Made by a program: the position numbers and the translations under genes. From Liopterus haemorrhoidalis (lineage: Eukaryota; Arthropoda; Insecta; Coleoptera; Dytiscidae), in the NCBI GenBank assembly GCA_963971575.1, contig OZ020617.1:40396606-40460605 (forward strand): DNA of 64,000 nucleotides, read 5' to 3'. The notes under the pieces were generated by a model that was not told where the DNA came from, did no database searches, and saw only the letters and a program-made list of their open reading frames with translations. Positions 19,276 through 32,049 of the stretch are shown here, piece after piece; the stretch's first letter is position 1, and the number at the start of each line of letters is the position of its first letter.

Positions 19276-20334
19276 CTAGATCTTCCAAAACCGGTTTAGA
19301 GAAACCGAACCGGCTTTGTGAACATGTTTGAATTGGTTCGAACCATAATCATGAAATAACCAACATTGCATGGTATTTAAAGTTAGTATAAAAAATAAAA
19401 ACATTGTATTGGCATCTGACACTACCGATAGAGGCGCTACTGCATTCACATCATGGCTGAATTTGGTAGGATATTTTTGACAGGTTCAATGGTATCTTCA
19501 TGTGATATTTATTGAAACACACGGGAACACACTCTAAAATGGTCTTTAACTGTCTTTCCACTTCTAAGAACATATTCCCATGCTTGTCACAAACTCGACT
19601 ATCCTACAACCTTTAGTTTCTCAAAATCTCACTAGAGGCGCTTCAGTTATTGTCAGTTGACAATATGGACAAGGCTAGAGAATACAAGAAAATTTAACTA
19701 GGTTATATATGAGATTGAAATTAACATAATTTATTGCAGAGTTATTCTGAAAGGCTTCTATAATATAAAAAATAATAATAAACATGTATATGTTAAGATA
19801 AAATTTTCAGCTTTAACTTAACATCTTTAAACTTCTTATTAACGTCTTAAAAGTTAAAATTTAAAATAAATAAAGATAAGTAAGTAATAAAAATAATATA
19901 CTTTCATAATTGCGATTGTGTTCTTATTTAAAATATTTATCCTGAGTCAAGATTCCTGAAAAAACTTGATTAATTTTATTCGTTTTTAAATTTTATTAGT
20001 AAATTATACACCTAATTCGGTTTTTACACGATAGATACTTTCCTGAAGAATTTTCGGAGGTCTAAAACGTTAAGATTCATAAAAAAACTGGGGGCGGAGT
20101 CCAAAATCGACCGAATGCATGACCCTACCCTCATCCCATATGAGGAAGTAAAAATTCGTGTAAAAACAGAACCGGGTGTATTTTATTTTCTTGAACCGAA
20201 CCGCGAACAGATGTTATGAACCGGTCTTAGGTTCAACAAATAAAAATAGTGAACCGAATAAAAACCGAACCTTAAAAATTGTGTGAACCGTGAACCGGAA
20301 CCGGTTCGGATTTTCCTACCGGTTCGCAGCCCTG
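19276..20334. mobile_element. probable hAT with GAACCGG-rich subterminal repeats
   Basis: The right end GGTTCGCAGCCCTG is a hAT terminus, and both ends carry clusters of GAACCGG/CCGGTTC (about 19290-19345 and 20160-20320). GTTAACTA (19268-19275) and GTTAAAAT (20335-20342) may be the worn target duplication. The left end is not a clean CAG end, so that boundary is tentative. A related end is near 32110-32175. The interior is non-coding. Confidence 0.6.
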
Positions 20335-20554
20335 GTTAAAATTTTTAATATACATATGAGGAGGTACAAAACAAAACCAGCATAAACAGTCATCATATCA
20401 TTTTGAGTATTTAAAAAAAAAAATGTTTTTTGAGTTTAGTTTTATCACTACAATGATATTTTTTGGTAAATCTATTGTTTATGGTAATACGATTAAAATT
20501 AAATAAGTCACATCAAAAATTTAATAGTTTGTGATATAATTCACTTTTTTATTT

Positions 20555-20640
20555 GGAAAAAGTTGGTTTTGCTGAGATTTGTCTGGATATAGTAGGTTTT
20601 GCTGAGATTTGATTGGATAAAGTTGGTTTCTCATTTCTTA
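20555..20640 (+). repeat. short tandem repeat of a GGTTTTGCTGAGATTTG unit
   Basis: Two adjacent units of about 36-38 bp contain TTGGTTTTGCTGAGATTTG, followed by a third partial unit. Diverged relatives (GATGGTTCTGTTTTG, AAAGTCGGTTTTGC) recur to about 21030, so this may be the remains of a larger array. Confidence 0.6.
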
Positions 20641-21239
20641 AGAACAATATAATAAAAGCAAAATAAAATATTTGATGCAGGTCATGGAATAAAATTTTAT
20701 TAAGGATTGAAAAAAAAATCAAAAATCTTCAATTAATCGGCAGTTATGTACGTGTTATAACTTGATATTGTATTTATCTACATGTGCTTGTAACCTGCGC
20801 AAATAGAGAAAATAAAGGAGTGATGTAATTGGCTGAAATGGAAAGAGTTGATTTTGCACCAGATTCCCTTGTGGATAAAGATGGTTCTGTTTTGTCTTGC
20901 ACAATTCGATGAGACATTATAATTGATTTTGTCCATATTTTTTCTGTGTTCTGAATAGCTTTCAAGGTAAAAAATGATAATCACATGATATCTCGATTTT
21001 GAAAAAATGTGATAAAGTCGGTTTTGCATTGTGCCTCCGCATATGTAAAAAATAAGAAAAAAATTGTAATATGAGATATTTCCAAGGCTCGAAATGGAAA
21101 ATATCACGGAATACAAATTCAAGATTAGTGTGGGACTAAAAAAAAATCAGAACCGACCGTCACCACGCAGTACTTAAGCAAAATACTTTCTAACAGAATT
21201 TATTATTTGAAAAGATAATAACGATTTATATTACCTACT

Positions 21240-21490
21240 TTACCAATTTCATAACGTGTTTTTTTAACTTCCCATAATCATGGTAACGTCATTTCTTAAT
21301 GTTTGGAAACAGGAAAATGTCGCAGGGGCAATATCTGGTAAATACGGTGGATGTGGCAACAATTCTTAACGTAATTAATGCATTTTCATCATCGAAACTG
21401 CACAAGTGTGCACCCGTACATTGTCTTGATGGATGAGCACTTTCTTTTTGGCCAAATGTGGGCGTTTTTTCTTGATTTCTTAGCTCAACT
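21240..21490 (-). pseudogene. mariner transposase fragment
   Basis: The reverse strand reads KKRPHLAKKKVLIHQDNVRVHT, then LLPHPPYLPDIAPCDIFLFPNIKK. This is the second and third catalytic Asp region of a SETMAR-like mariner, with one or two frame breaks between. Only about 80 residues survive. Confidence 0.85.
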
Positions 21491-21579
21491 GGTTCAATAA
21501 CAACATATAATATTCATGTATCGTTCGTCCTTTTTTCAAGTAGTCAATGTAAATGATTCCGCGTGCATCCCAAATAGAT

Positions 21580-21745
21580 GTATATGGCTGAAAATTTTAC
21601 AGCAGTCTATTGACAGATGGTACTTTTCAGAAACTCGACTTGTTTCGATACTACTAGCGCCATCTCTTAGATTTTGTAAGAACTTATTGACCTATCCTCG
21701 TATTTTATTTGAAATATTTCTCTGTTGCGAAATATTCAAATAACA
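21580..21745 (+). repeat. possible decayed R-core fragment
   Basis: TATTTGAAATATTTCTCTGTTGCGAAATATTC resembles the R-core phrase CGAAATATTTTTCTGTTGCTAAATATTC. The similarity is confined to a short stretch. Confidence 0.4.
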
Positions 21746-22249
21746 CTATCGTGTTAGGGAATATAATTTAGGGGTAAATTTGAATCCGGGCGACCTACTG
21801 CCTGGCCAACAATTAATTTTATTACTTATATTGGCTGCCATTTTGATTTGGTTTAATTTTGACAGTTCATAATTGAGCAGTATAGACGTGATAAATTTGA
21901 TATGGAACATTAATGCTATTTACAATTATTCTATCCTACTCATTTTAAATCGTGACCCAAATGTTTATGTGAAAATCATAAAGGGCGCTGAAGCCCATTT
22001 CAACTTCTAATGTTACATTAACAAACAAAATAGCGCCACTACTGGGGCGCTGAAAATCCACAAGTGGATCATGAGAGACCATTAGACCCTCGCAGAGTGA
22101 CAGTTAAGTGTAGAATTTGGGCAGGATATGTAATTGGATTTCTTCGAATACGATGCAGGTAACGCTGTAACTATGTACGACGACCGCTACCGTGATGTGA
22201 TTAAAACGGAAAAGCTGAGAGGGGGTGCCGGAGCGAGGGTAGTGAAATA

Positions 22250-22925
22250 TGAGGAGAAAGTCAGAAGGGAAGAGAAAAGAAAATACTAAGGGAAGGCTGG
22301 AAAGAAACAATGAAGGAAGAACAAAAAGGCATATTGTCGGAATGGGGAGAGAGTACTTTTGGAGGTGAGAAATGGACATAAGAGAAGCAGAGTGAAAGAG
22401 AAACGGAAGAACAGATATAGTAGAAGAATTGAGAAGGAGGGATTTGGAGGCACAGGAGCAGGAAAGAACAGACAGAATAGACAAATCGCGAAGTGTAAAA
22501 ATATATAAAGAGATACGAGTAATCGGAATACCAAGATACTTGAAAGGGAAAAGAGCAAAAGAAGAAAGCCAGAGGACAAGCTCTGTAGAATGTGTAAGGC
22601 AGAAGAGGAAACCTTGGAGCATTTAGCGAAGATGCAGAGAGATGGCAGTCTGGGAAGAAGAGATAAAGGAACTGATGATTGAGGAAGGCAGGGAGAAAAA
22701 TGGTCGAGAGAACTGGGGGAAAGAAGGAGATCTGAGAGAGAAACCGGAATGAGAATAGAAATAAAGAGAGGGTCACCGGAGGAAGAACAAAGAAATGAAA
22801 TAAAAAGTATTATAATAATATTCATAATGTAATGTTATTTTATTTGTATTTCTTTGTAAGTAGTTAGTACCCTAAACGGCGCCATTCGCGCAAGGCTTAG
22901 GTGGAATAAAGAATATATAAATACA
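22250..22925 (+). pseudogene. LINE ORF2 C-terminal remnant (R1/LOA-like)
   Basis: In shifting frames the purine-rich strand reads DRIDKSRSVKIYKEIR and IPRYLKGKR, then LCRMCKAEEETLEHLAKM. This is the C-terminal region of a non-LTR retrotransposon ORF2, ending in a C-x2-C...EET.EH motif. The last Cys is lost. A 3' untranslated part (AACGGCGCCATTCGCGCAAGGCTTAGGTG, then AATAAAG) follows to about 22925. The reverse transcriptase and endonuclease are absent, as in a 5'-truncated insertion. Long reverse-strand frames over this stretch are only shadows of its purine bias. Confidence 0.7.
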
Positions 22926-23565
22926 GAAAAGTTACACGGTTTTATTAAAATGCACTAAAAAGTAGAAAATAAATAGGAGTAATTTTTTTTCAGTTATCAC
23001 AACATTTTTGGTCATATTCCACTAAAATTAAAATCGCGGAGCTGGCAAAAAGGAGAACGTCTTGATTGAGAATGCACATTATTTAGCAGGGAGTAATGTT
23101 GAACTTCATGAGAAATGAAATTGATTTAAGTAATGGTTTGCATATAGTAATGGGCGCCCCACTATTTATTTTTTGGTACATATGACTAAAAATGTTGTGA
23201 TAGCTAAAAAAATATAGTTTTAGTGCATTTTAACACTTTTTAGTCTATTGAGAAGGTTTAAGGTGTATACCGCTGTCAGAATTTTTCAAATCAGTTCATT
23301 AATTTGCTTTTGTGGTACACTAGGAGATCGCGCTTCCCCGATTAATAGTATTAGAACAAAATATTGTATTGTCACCAGTAGGGATGGGAACGATATATCG
23401 ATATTTCGAAAATATCGATACTTTAGAAAAATATATCGATATTTTTATATCGATATTAGAAATGCGATATATCGTGCAAAATATCGATATTAGCACAAAA
23501 TATCGGTATTCTTGTATCTTTTTTACATTTAAATATATTCTGTTCACTTTTGTAAAAACAAACTA

Positions 23566-23867
23566 TAGGCTATTCCAAACGTTTAGGCGGAACTAGATTT
23601 TGAAATCTAGTAATTTTTATCTATTAATTCGGACTTTTGGTCATTTTGTTTAAGCTTTTTTAATCATACTCACATTGCAAATTCTAGATTAAATTGATTG
23701 TCATATAAAATGTCCTTTTCATTGCATTTTCAATTTTTTGTCATTCTTTTTTAAAGTTTCACATACCAAACCTGAAACATTAAATAACCTAAGCAAGGTC
23801 GCTTTTCGTGACTACCTAAAATAACGAAATTTCCATTTAGTTCCACCTAATCGTTTGGAATAGTATG
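23566..23867. mobile_element. Tc1/mariner-type MITE (AGGCTATTCC family)
   Basis: Ends TAGGCTATTCCAAACGTTTA and CGTTTGGAATAG, flanked by TA at 23564-23565 and 23868-23869. The conserved interior includes GGAACTAGATTTTGAAATCT and GCAAGGTCG.TTTTCGTGAC. Other copies are at 8698, 33740 and 51157. It is non-coding. Confidence 0.85.
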
Positions 23868-24062
23868 TAAGACGAAATTTTGATTTCAGTAATTTGCACC
23901 TTTGAAATTGTATGTCATGTTGGTGTTAAAAAAATTCACTTTCTTAATAATGATCCTAACCAATAAATTTAAAGTTAACAGCGTAAGGAATACTTTTAAT
24001 TTAAAGTCCGTAATACACTATAAAATTAACCAAAAAGATCTGGTTTGTCCTTACAAAAGTGA

Positions 24063-24063
<1 letters not shown>

Positions 24064-24106
<43 letters not shown>

Positions 24107-24175
24107 TGGAATATACCGAGGGAAAAGAAGTCGCCACTTGACAGACAATCACTTTACAGTTGGTACTCACCCAGC

Positions 24176-24241
<66 letters not shown>

Positions 24242-24339
24242 TGAGAGCGGTTCACTAGGAAAATATTAGAAAATTGGTTGGTAGCTGGGTGAGTACCAAC
24301 TGTAAAGTGATTGTCTGTCAAGTGGCGACTTCTTTTCCC
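24064..24339. repeat. TA-rich foldback: 59-bp perfect inverted repeat with (TA)n
   Basis: Arms 24120-24178 and 24281-24339 are perfect reverse complements (opening GGGAAAAGAAGTCGCCACTT). The loop is mostly (TA)n at 24180-24236, and a second (TA)n block framed by CGGCATA/TATGCCG lies at 24064-24107. Such DNA is prone to cruciform formation and length change. It could be a small MITE into which TA repeats have grown. Confidence 0.9.
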
Positions 24340-24984
24340 GCCAAGCCAACCAAGAAAAAACTGTAATTTATATATTTTACATGTTACGTATTAGTTATTT
24401 CGATATATCGAAAATATCGATATTTTTACTTCGATATATATCGAATATCGTTATCACACTTACGATATATCAAATCGCGCATATATCGATATTTAAAAAG
24501 AAATACCCATCCCTAGTCACCAGAAATACACACGTGTGCAAAAATTCAAGAAAATAGGTTTGGTAGAAGTGGGTCAAAAATTAATTACAAGATTCGATCC
24601 AGACACTGACGAACATGAAACAAACCTAAATAAAACCGTGTAAAAACATGTATTGTCTTGTATTTATCATGGGAATTATTTGTAATGAAAATTGTAAAGT
24701 TAATTTTTGGCTATCCTGTATAATTTGTATAATTTTGAATCCTCTACAGGACTAAATTTTTTTTTTTTTATGATATGTTCGAATAAAAATTTTTTTTACG
24801 ATTATTTCTTAATTTTATTTTTGAAGCTTGAAATATAATTGATTTTTAAATTCTTATCTCGATATTTTTATCTGTTTTCAATAAATGTCATTGCTAAGCT
24901 TAGAAAAGCTCAACTTTATCAAATGTATAATATATCAAACTTTACATATGTGATAGGCTTTTTATATTGATTTCAAATAAATGC

Positions 24985-25170
24985 ATGCGGGTCACTATGG
25001 TGTAATGGGTAATACGCGTGTTAACTGTTTGACCAGGGTGGCTCGGGGTCGAATCCTGGTGATGGCATGGATGTTGTATTTGTATTTGTAGTGTTAAGAT
25101 TTAAAATTGTATAATTTAATAAATTCAAATGTATCCTGGTTAATGGCCATAGTCGCTAAGACCAAATAAA
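24985..25170 (+). mobile_element. tRNA-derived SINE
   Basis: The A box TATGGTGTAATGGG (24996-25009) and B box GGGTCGAATCC (25046-25056) have tRNA-like spacing. They are followed by a non-tRNA body ending near GTATCCTGGTTAATGGCCATAG and GTCGCTAAGACCAAATAAA. No clear flanking duplication was found, so the ends are approximate. Confidence 0.75.
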
Positions 25171-25329
25171 CCAGTGGCGAAGGGAAACATCCGCTAGATT
25201 TGCCCTCCCATAAAAAAAATATTTAAAAAAATGTAAGTTAAAAAAAAAAAAATTAAATATTTAGATAAATCTTCAAAAATACATCAAATTATGTTCTATA
25301 CAAATTTTTGTCCAAAGCTTGCTTTACTA

Positions 25330-25850
25330 GTTACGAATTAATTATCATGAGCATGGAAACGTTACATATAAGTATGAAAAAATTGAGACTTGGAAAAATT
25401 TTAAATAATTTTACAAAAATTTTTCGAAATTTTTCGTTTTATCAAAAAACGTCTTAAATAAAAGTTATTAGTTATTGCATTTATAGTAACTTTTGTTCAA
25501 TAAATTTTTTCGAAATATTTTTCTGTTGCTAAATATTCGCAAAAATCTTAAAATCGACACGAGTAAACTCCCATTTCTAGTCAACCGATTTTCATAAAAA
25601 ACAATAGGGTTCTTCCCATTTAATAGGAGAATATTTTAGTACCAGAACGAATTCTCTAAGTTGAACCGTTCTTGAGTTATCGTGTATACACACAGACACA
25701 CAGACACACAGACACACACACACACACACACATACGGACGGCACTTCGAAAATAGGTTTTTTGGAGTCCCTGGACCATGAAACGTGGTCATCAGTCAAAA
25801 TTTTCGCGATTACAATACTTGCCCCTTATATATTAAGGTCGGGCAAGTAA
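25330..25850 (+). repeat. R-core copy, free standing
   Basis: From ATGGAAACGTTACATATAAG to GATTACAATACTTGCCCCTT it follows the R-core found in the 1.8-kb hATs. Its microsatellite has become CACAGACACACAGACACACA (about 25688-25732). No hAT ends flank it, which argues that R-core is a repeat in its own right. Confidence 0.75.
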
Positions 25851-25944
25851 TAAATTTTAAAAAAAAATGCACCATAAGTTACTATAGCAATGCCAGTCCT
25901 TATTTCGTTCCGCGATACAAATTCTAAAAATGACTTGAACGGGG

Positions 25945-26190
25945 CTGAAATTAAAAAACATCGTGAGGACCGGAGACAGAAATTTAAAAATAAATTTCGG
26001 GACGAGGAAGGTAAAAATTCAAAAAAACATTTGGAAGAGGAGGCGGCAAAATTTTAAAAAATCAAATGAAGGGGATAAACATTCAAATAATAATTAGTTG
26101 GGAACAGGGATATAAATTCAGAAAATCTCTTGTGGGTGGGGGCAATAAATCAAAAAATCATTTAAGGACGGGGAGGGTGGGGGAATTTAA
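25945..26190 (+). repeat. degenerate minisatellite, about 45-50 bp period
   Basis: Blocks of AAATT.AAAAAACAT followed by a G-rich stretch (GAGGACCGG, GGGACGAGGAAGG, GGAAGAGGAGGCGG, GAAGGGG, GGGTGGGGGC, GGACGGGGAGGGTGGGGG) recur five or six times. The period drifts, so it is old. Confidence 0.6.
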
Positions 26191-26199
26191 TAAGGGGCG

Positions 26200-27660
26200 T
26201 TTAAAAATTAGTTTTTTCTTCTTCTTCTTTCCTTTAAGCGCCTGGTTTCCAAACAAGTTTACAGAAATCGCGCGGCACCGATTTACCCAACACAGAACAG
26301 CGCAAAATATTTTATTATTATTATTAGCTTAGAATGATCAGTACGCGAAGTGATGGGTTGTGTTCCGTTGTGCGTTGAATGATTTCGGATGTATTTGTGT
26401 GTCGTCTAAATAGCACGCGCTGAAACAAATAATTTTCTGCATGCGACATTTATTCCGTTTTTTAATGGCGGCAATGCGATCATCTCACCCGGCGTGTATG
26501 CTCACGGCGCTCTTGTACAAATGTTAACTCAATGTATAATAACTGGAAAAAATAGTGAAAAGAGTGTATCCATCTATTGTCCAATATAAAACTAAATATT
26601 GTATCTTTTTGGAATAGATTTTTGATCAATTTCCATTATTATTATTATTATTTTTTTTTGGTCTCTTCAATCTTCTAAAAACGGCGTCTTAACTATAGTT
26701 TTACTCTTAACTATACTCCATTATCTATTTACTACTAACTACTAACTGTAGTTTTACTATTAACTGTAACTCTTCAGTTTTAGAATAAAAAGTCACACGT
26801 GGCCAAGCCAGATAAATATGAAAACCGTGGCCAAACCATAAGGAAAATTGTGAGTTGGTGTGTTATCGTGATTGTCAACATTGGTCAAAATCCTTTAGTA
26901 GTGTACACTCAGGTCGCCCCAATATACCTAACAATCCCTTTAGTAATTCCAACATACACTTTTCTGTGCAACTTTCTTTGATAGATTCACATACAGATTA
27001 TAAATCAAATATATGACAATTAGTATTGTTTTGACCCTGAAGGTAAGCAAATATTACATAGTTACTGTTAAAATTTTAACTTATATTACAAACAACAGTT
27101 ATAAAATACGTAAAGCAAATAATTTTGATTATTTAATCATGGTGTTGTGTCTAATATGACATTGCCACGGTTCAAGGTTGGGACAGATAACTGGCATATC
27201 TTGTAAAAAAGTATCGTATTATTTCAATAATATCATAATAGGATTCACCACGAAAACATTTTAATAAAAAGATAGGAATAAGAAGCAAATAAGACGAAAG
27301 ATAATAAATTTCAATTTCCCGATTAATGCACAATAATTAAATTAAATAAATTAATTTAGGCTACCTGCACAACTAACGTGTTTGGTGAGTTGCATATGTT
27401 ATGTCATTTTTACTACCTGAGGCAAGAATGAAAAATTATTATTAAAACACAAATTCTCTACAAAGTCACAGAAAGACGCAAAGTCTTGTATTCTTGTTTA
27501 AATTATTGAACAATTTAGTAGATGATTCTGTTCTTTTGGGTCAATTAAATATAAAATCTACACTGTCGATCGAAAGTCACACGTAGAAATAAAACTTTTT
27601 TTGTAAAAAAATAAAATAAAAACGAATATCTTGAGCATTTCATCACGGCATTCCATGTGC
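26200..27660. other. unassigned sequence
   Basis: A GCGCCTGGTTTCCAAACAAGTTT phrase near 26238 resembles a hAT interior. ACTACTAACTACTAACTG (about 26730) is a small tandem repeat. A 60-codon frame at 26799-26981 has no recognisable motif. No host exon is supported. Confidence 0.45.
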
Positions 27661-27674
27661 TTTTTATAAAAAAA

Positions 27675-29070
27675 TCTGGTCGAAAATTATCGACCAGTGT
27701 CCAAACTTAATATATTTGAAAAAATTTTCGAGTGTTTAATTTATGAGGTGTTGAAAAGTTTCATTAAAAGTGTGATAAATGTAGAACAGCATGGTTTCAT
27801 CTCAGGTCGGTCAGTGGACACCAATCTCACTTTATACACTGATTTCATCCTTAAATTAATGGACGAATGGATACAGGTGGATGCTGTTTATACTGATTTC
27901 AGCAAGGCCTTTGACACCGTAGATCACGACCTACTAATTGCAAAGCTTGCATCAGTCGGTATACATGGTAACCTTTTAAAATGGTTCCAATCTTATTTGA
28001 CTGACAGAGAACAAAGTGTGGTATTGAATCTAAGTACGTGAATATTACTTCAGGTGTACCTCAAGGGGCACATTTAGCGCCTTTACTTTTTAACATATTC
28101 ATAAATGACATATCGGAATGCTTTGTGAATTCCAAATTCATAATGTATGCCGATGATTTGAAATTATATAGGCCAGTTACTACAACTAATGATTGCAGAG
28201 CTATTCAACAAGATTTTGATAGATTAATACAATATTGCCATCATAATAAACTTAAACTAAATATAAACAAATGTAAAACGATTTCATTCACTCGCAATAG
28301 AAATATCATCAACTTTGACTACAAAATTAAAAATATAAATATTGAAAGTGTTTTACAAATTAAAGATCTGGGTATCATTCTAGACTCAAAACTATTATTT
28401 GATATCCATATTGATACTACGGTAAAAAAGGCTTATAAAATGTTAGGCTTCATTTTGAGGACTAGTAAACCCTTCACTAATAAAAACACTTTACTGTCAC
28501 TATATTTCACACACGTTAGAAGTCAGCTAGAATTCCCAACAATAACTTGGTCACCACACTATAATATTTACATAAAACGTATTGAAAATATTCAAATTAA
28601 GTTTTTGAAACACCTAAATTATAGATTTCCACATAATTCTACATATTTAATATCTCTTGAAAAGAGAAGAACTTTATTAGATATGATATTTCTGTACAAG
28701 TTGTTAAATAATTTAATTGATTGTCCTGATCTTTTAAAGCAAATGTATATGTGTGTTCCGTTACACTGTACTCGAAATCACGAGTTCTTTTCTTTGCCAC
28801 AAAATAAAACTAACTCTGCATACAATTCCCCACTCAATAGAATTTGCTTACAATTTAATAAAATTTCATTAAACTCTCCTGATATATTTTTGTACAATAT
28901 TAACCAATTTAAAAAACACGTTCTTCACCTATTGTAATTTATATAGAATTTATTATTATTAATGTATGTTATTATTTTTATTACTATTTTCTCGCTAGTT
29001 TCCGAATTAAGTCTATTGTATCATTTGTATTTATGACTTTATTGTATGATGCTCTTTCTATAAAATTTCT
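27675..29070 (+). pseudogene. non-LTR retrotransposon reverse transcriptase (CR1/Jockey group), frameshifted
   Basis: The reverse transcriptase core reads ENYRPVSKLNIFEKIFE, then QHGFISGRSVDTN, FSKAFDTVDHDLL (motif A), SGVPQGAHLAPLLFNIFIND (motif B) and MYADDLKLYR (catalytic motif C). It continues through the thumb region to PLNRIC..FN and a stop at 28937. One frameshift at about 28030 separates two open frames of 114 and 299 codons, so only light damage is seen. The fingers region upstream of 27675 and the endonuclease are missing (5' truncation). The catalytic Asp pair is intact, but the frame break makes it a probable pseudogene. Confidence 0.88.
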
Positions 29071-30092
29071 TGAGAAATGTAGATATATAGATGTATAACC
29101 TGGCAACAACATTATAACCTCTGAAAATATTCATTTACAAACAGCAAATTTTATCATAAAATGGATTAATATATATTTGTTCACTTTTTTAATACTCGGT
29201 TTTACTTCCAATATACTGTATACAGCAAGAAGACGTAAATTTGACCAAAAATTGTTTATAAACCAATATGGTTTAAATACGTTGACAGATGACTATCCTT
29301 TTTCGTGTCAAAAGTTCAGAAGGCGATAGTGGCGCCGTTTCGGTAATTATAGTCGCGAATACTTGACTAGTTCATTACAACTCTCCGATCTGCAAATCAT
29401 ATTCCTAGGCTCCAACTTGATGGCTCGATCAGAAACTGGTCGCTACGGTCTCCTGGATTAGCCTTAGACAAATTTGAAAACGCTAGGGGGGCAAAGAAAA
29501 TTAAAAAAAGAAGAAAGAAATCATGACTATGCAGTGAATCTGAAATGTCCTAGCAAATAAGATTTTTTTAATATTCGGTACATATATGGAATTTCTCGCG
29601 GAAAATTATTTTCCAAACACAGCTCTAACGATATGTATGCTCTCTATATTCTCTAATCTGACAATTATTTTTTCATTCGCGGAGCGGTAAAAAATGTAAA
29701 TAATTTAACGGACCAAGAAAGAACACGTCGCATAAATTTTTCGTATATTATTCTGAATAGATTGAAAACAAATTTAAAAACTTTGATTTCAAGAAATTTT
29801 CTAATATAGGTACATTATTTTATTCGATTATCTTAATATTTCTTTATTTTATGCTGGTCCGCGGACCTGCAGTTGGGGAACACTGTTCTAATCCACCCCT
29901 AATCATTTTCAAACTACCTAATATATTTCTTCCCATTACTAGGATTATAAGGTATAATAGAGATTAAGATTTCAACCAAATTTAACACTGAATACCTATT
30001 AGCTATTAGTAACTAAGCTGCCTAAAAGATTAATATATTATGTACATTAGAAGGTATTTCAATAATGATGGACATTAGAATACCTATTCTAA
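29071..30092. other. unassigned sequence with a hAT end
   Basis: GCAGTTGGGGAACACTG at 29870-29886 is a hAT-type right end with GGTCCGCGGACC next to it; its left end was not found. The rest shows no feature. Confidence 0.45.
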
Positions 30093-30100
30093 CTAGTGAG

Positions 30101-30245
30101 CAGGGCCGGCAGAACGCACTCCGCAGGTAATCAAGTCATAAGGACGCTTGAAGTCAGGGGCGCCAAGTTTAAAACCGACATTATTATAAATTATGGAATT
30201 ATAAACAATAATTCTAGGGCGCCAAGTACCCTAGTGCCGACCCTG
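30101..30245. mobile_element. short hAT, TSD CT(A/C)GTGAG
   Basis: Ends CAGGGCCGGCA and TGCCGACCCTG, with CTAGTGAG at 30093-30100 and CTCGTGAG at 30246-30253 (7 of 8). It is 145 bp and non-coding, rich in GGGGCGCC near its ends. Confidence 0.85.
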
Positions 30246-30309
30246 CTCGTGAGGTAACAGAATTTTTTAAATACAGCATTTTATAGCTATTAGGTTAAAA
30301 AAAAAATCA

Positions 30310-31486
<1,177 letters not shown>

Positions 31487-31489
31487 TAG

Positions 31490-31950
31490 TGTTTTAGGGT
31501 CTTTGATTAGGCTCTATTATTCTGAATATAAATGAGATGAACCAAATACAATCATCTTGTTTTTTCTGAAGTTTATGTACCATTTTCTACGCCTATATGT
31601 AAGGTGAACCGTTTTCCATTGGGAGTTTTGGACTCCTTTTAGAGTTACTATATTCAGTTCGGCCTTCTTCAGTAAAAGGTCTGGGTGCATTTTTTCTGAA
31701 AATGGGGACCTTAATTTCAAAAAATCAGTCGGATGATTACAACCCTCGGGTGGTAAACCTCACCTTCGTGAAATATATCCCCCATTATATATTTGTTAAA
31801 TAAAATACTATTGTTCCAACCCTGTAACCCAGGGGAGGGGGTTAAACTAAAATTCTAAAAAATCTTAGTAATGCACATTACATGATGCGGGATAATTATA
31901 AGGAATTTTTGATCAGATTAATTTTTCGAAAAATACCGAAGTTTTTTATT
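31490..31950. repeat. R-disp copy
   Basis: CCAACCCTGTAACCCAGG, TTAAACTAAAATTCTAAAAAATC, GTAATGCACATTA and GGAATTTTTGATCAGATTA (31815-31925) are the conserved order of phrases of this dispersed repeat, as at 54280-54390. The first 300 bp are less certain. Confidence 0.6.
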
Positions 31951-32049
31951 AAAAAGCTCTTATACCCAGTTGCACTAGCTTTCCTTTAACATTCCTTAAA
32001 TCGCAAAAATCTGAAGCAAGGCATTGTGTTGCTAGGTAATAAATATAAT

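Larger units (their letters stand above)
23379..24515. mobile_element. hAT with ATCGATA subterminal arrays, TSD GTCACCAG
   Basis: Ends TAGGGATGGG and CCCATCCCTA, with GTCACCAG at 23371-23378 and 24516-24523. Both subterminal regions are packed with TATCGATA variants (23395-23515 and 24400-24490), candidate transposase-binding arrays. The element carries a nested Tc1-type MITE and a TA-rich foldback. No transposase is present. Confidence 0.9.
22935..24640. mobile_element. TA-flanked inverted-repeat element hosting a nested hAT
   Basis: Ends CACGGTTTTATT and AATAAAACCGTG are perfect inverted repeats flanked by TA (22933-22934, 24641-24642), as in Tc1/mariner-type MITEs. A second inverted pair, with ATCACAACATTTTT.GTCATAT in both arms, lies at about 22950-23035 and 23165-23255. 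Without the nested hAT it is about 560 bp and non-coding. Confidence 0.75.

Noticed and set aside
22104..22825. Three overlapping reverse-strand open frames of 170-180 codons
   Set aside because: They are serine/leucine/phenylalanine-rich readings of the complement of a purine-rich LINE C-terminus, which makes sense on the forward strand (C-x2-C...EET.EH). Three frames open at once is a compositional effect.
24064..24240. CRISPR-like or regulatory repeat array
   Set aside because: It is simple (TA)n between inverted arms, with no spacer structure.
25592..25798. Cysteine/valine-rich reverse-strand frame
   Set aside because: It is the translation of the CA/GACA microsatellite in the R-core.
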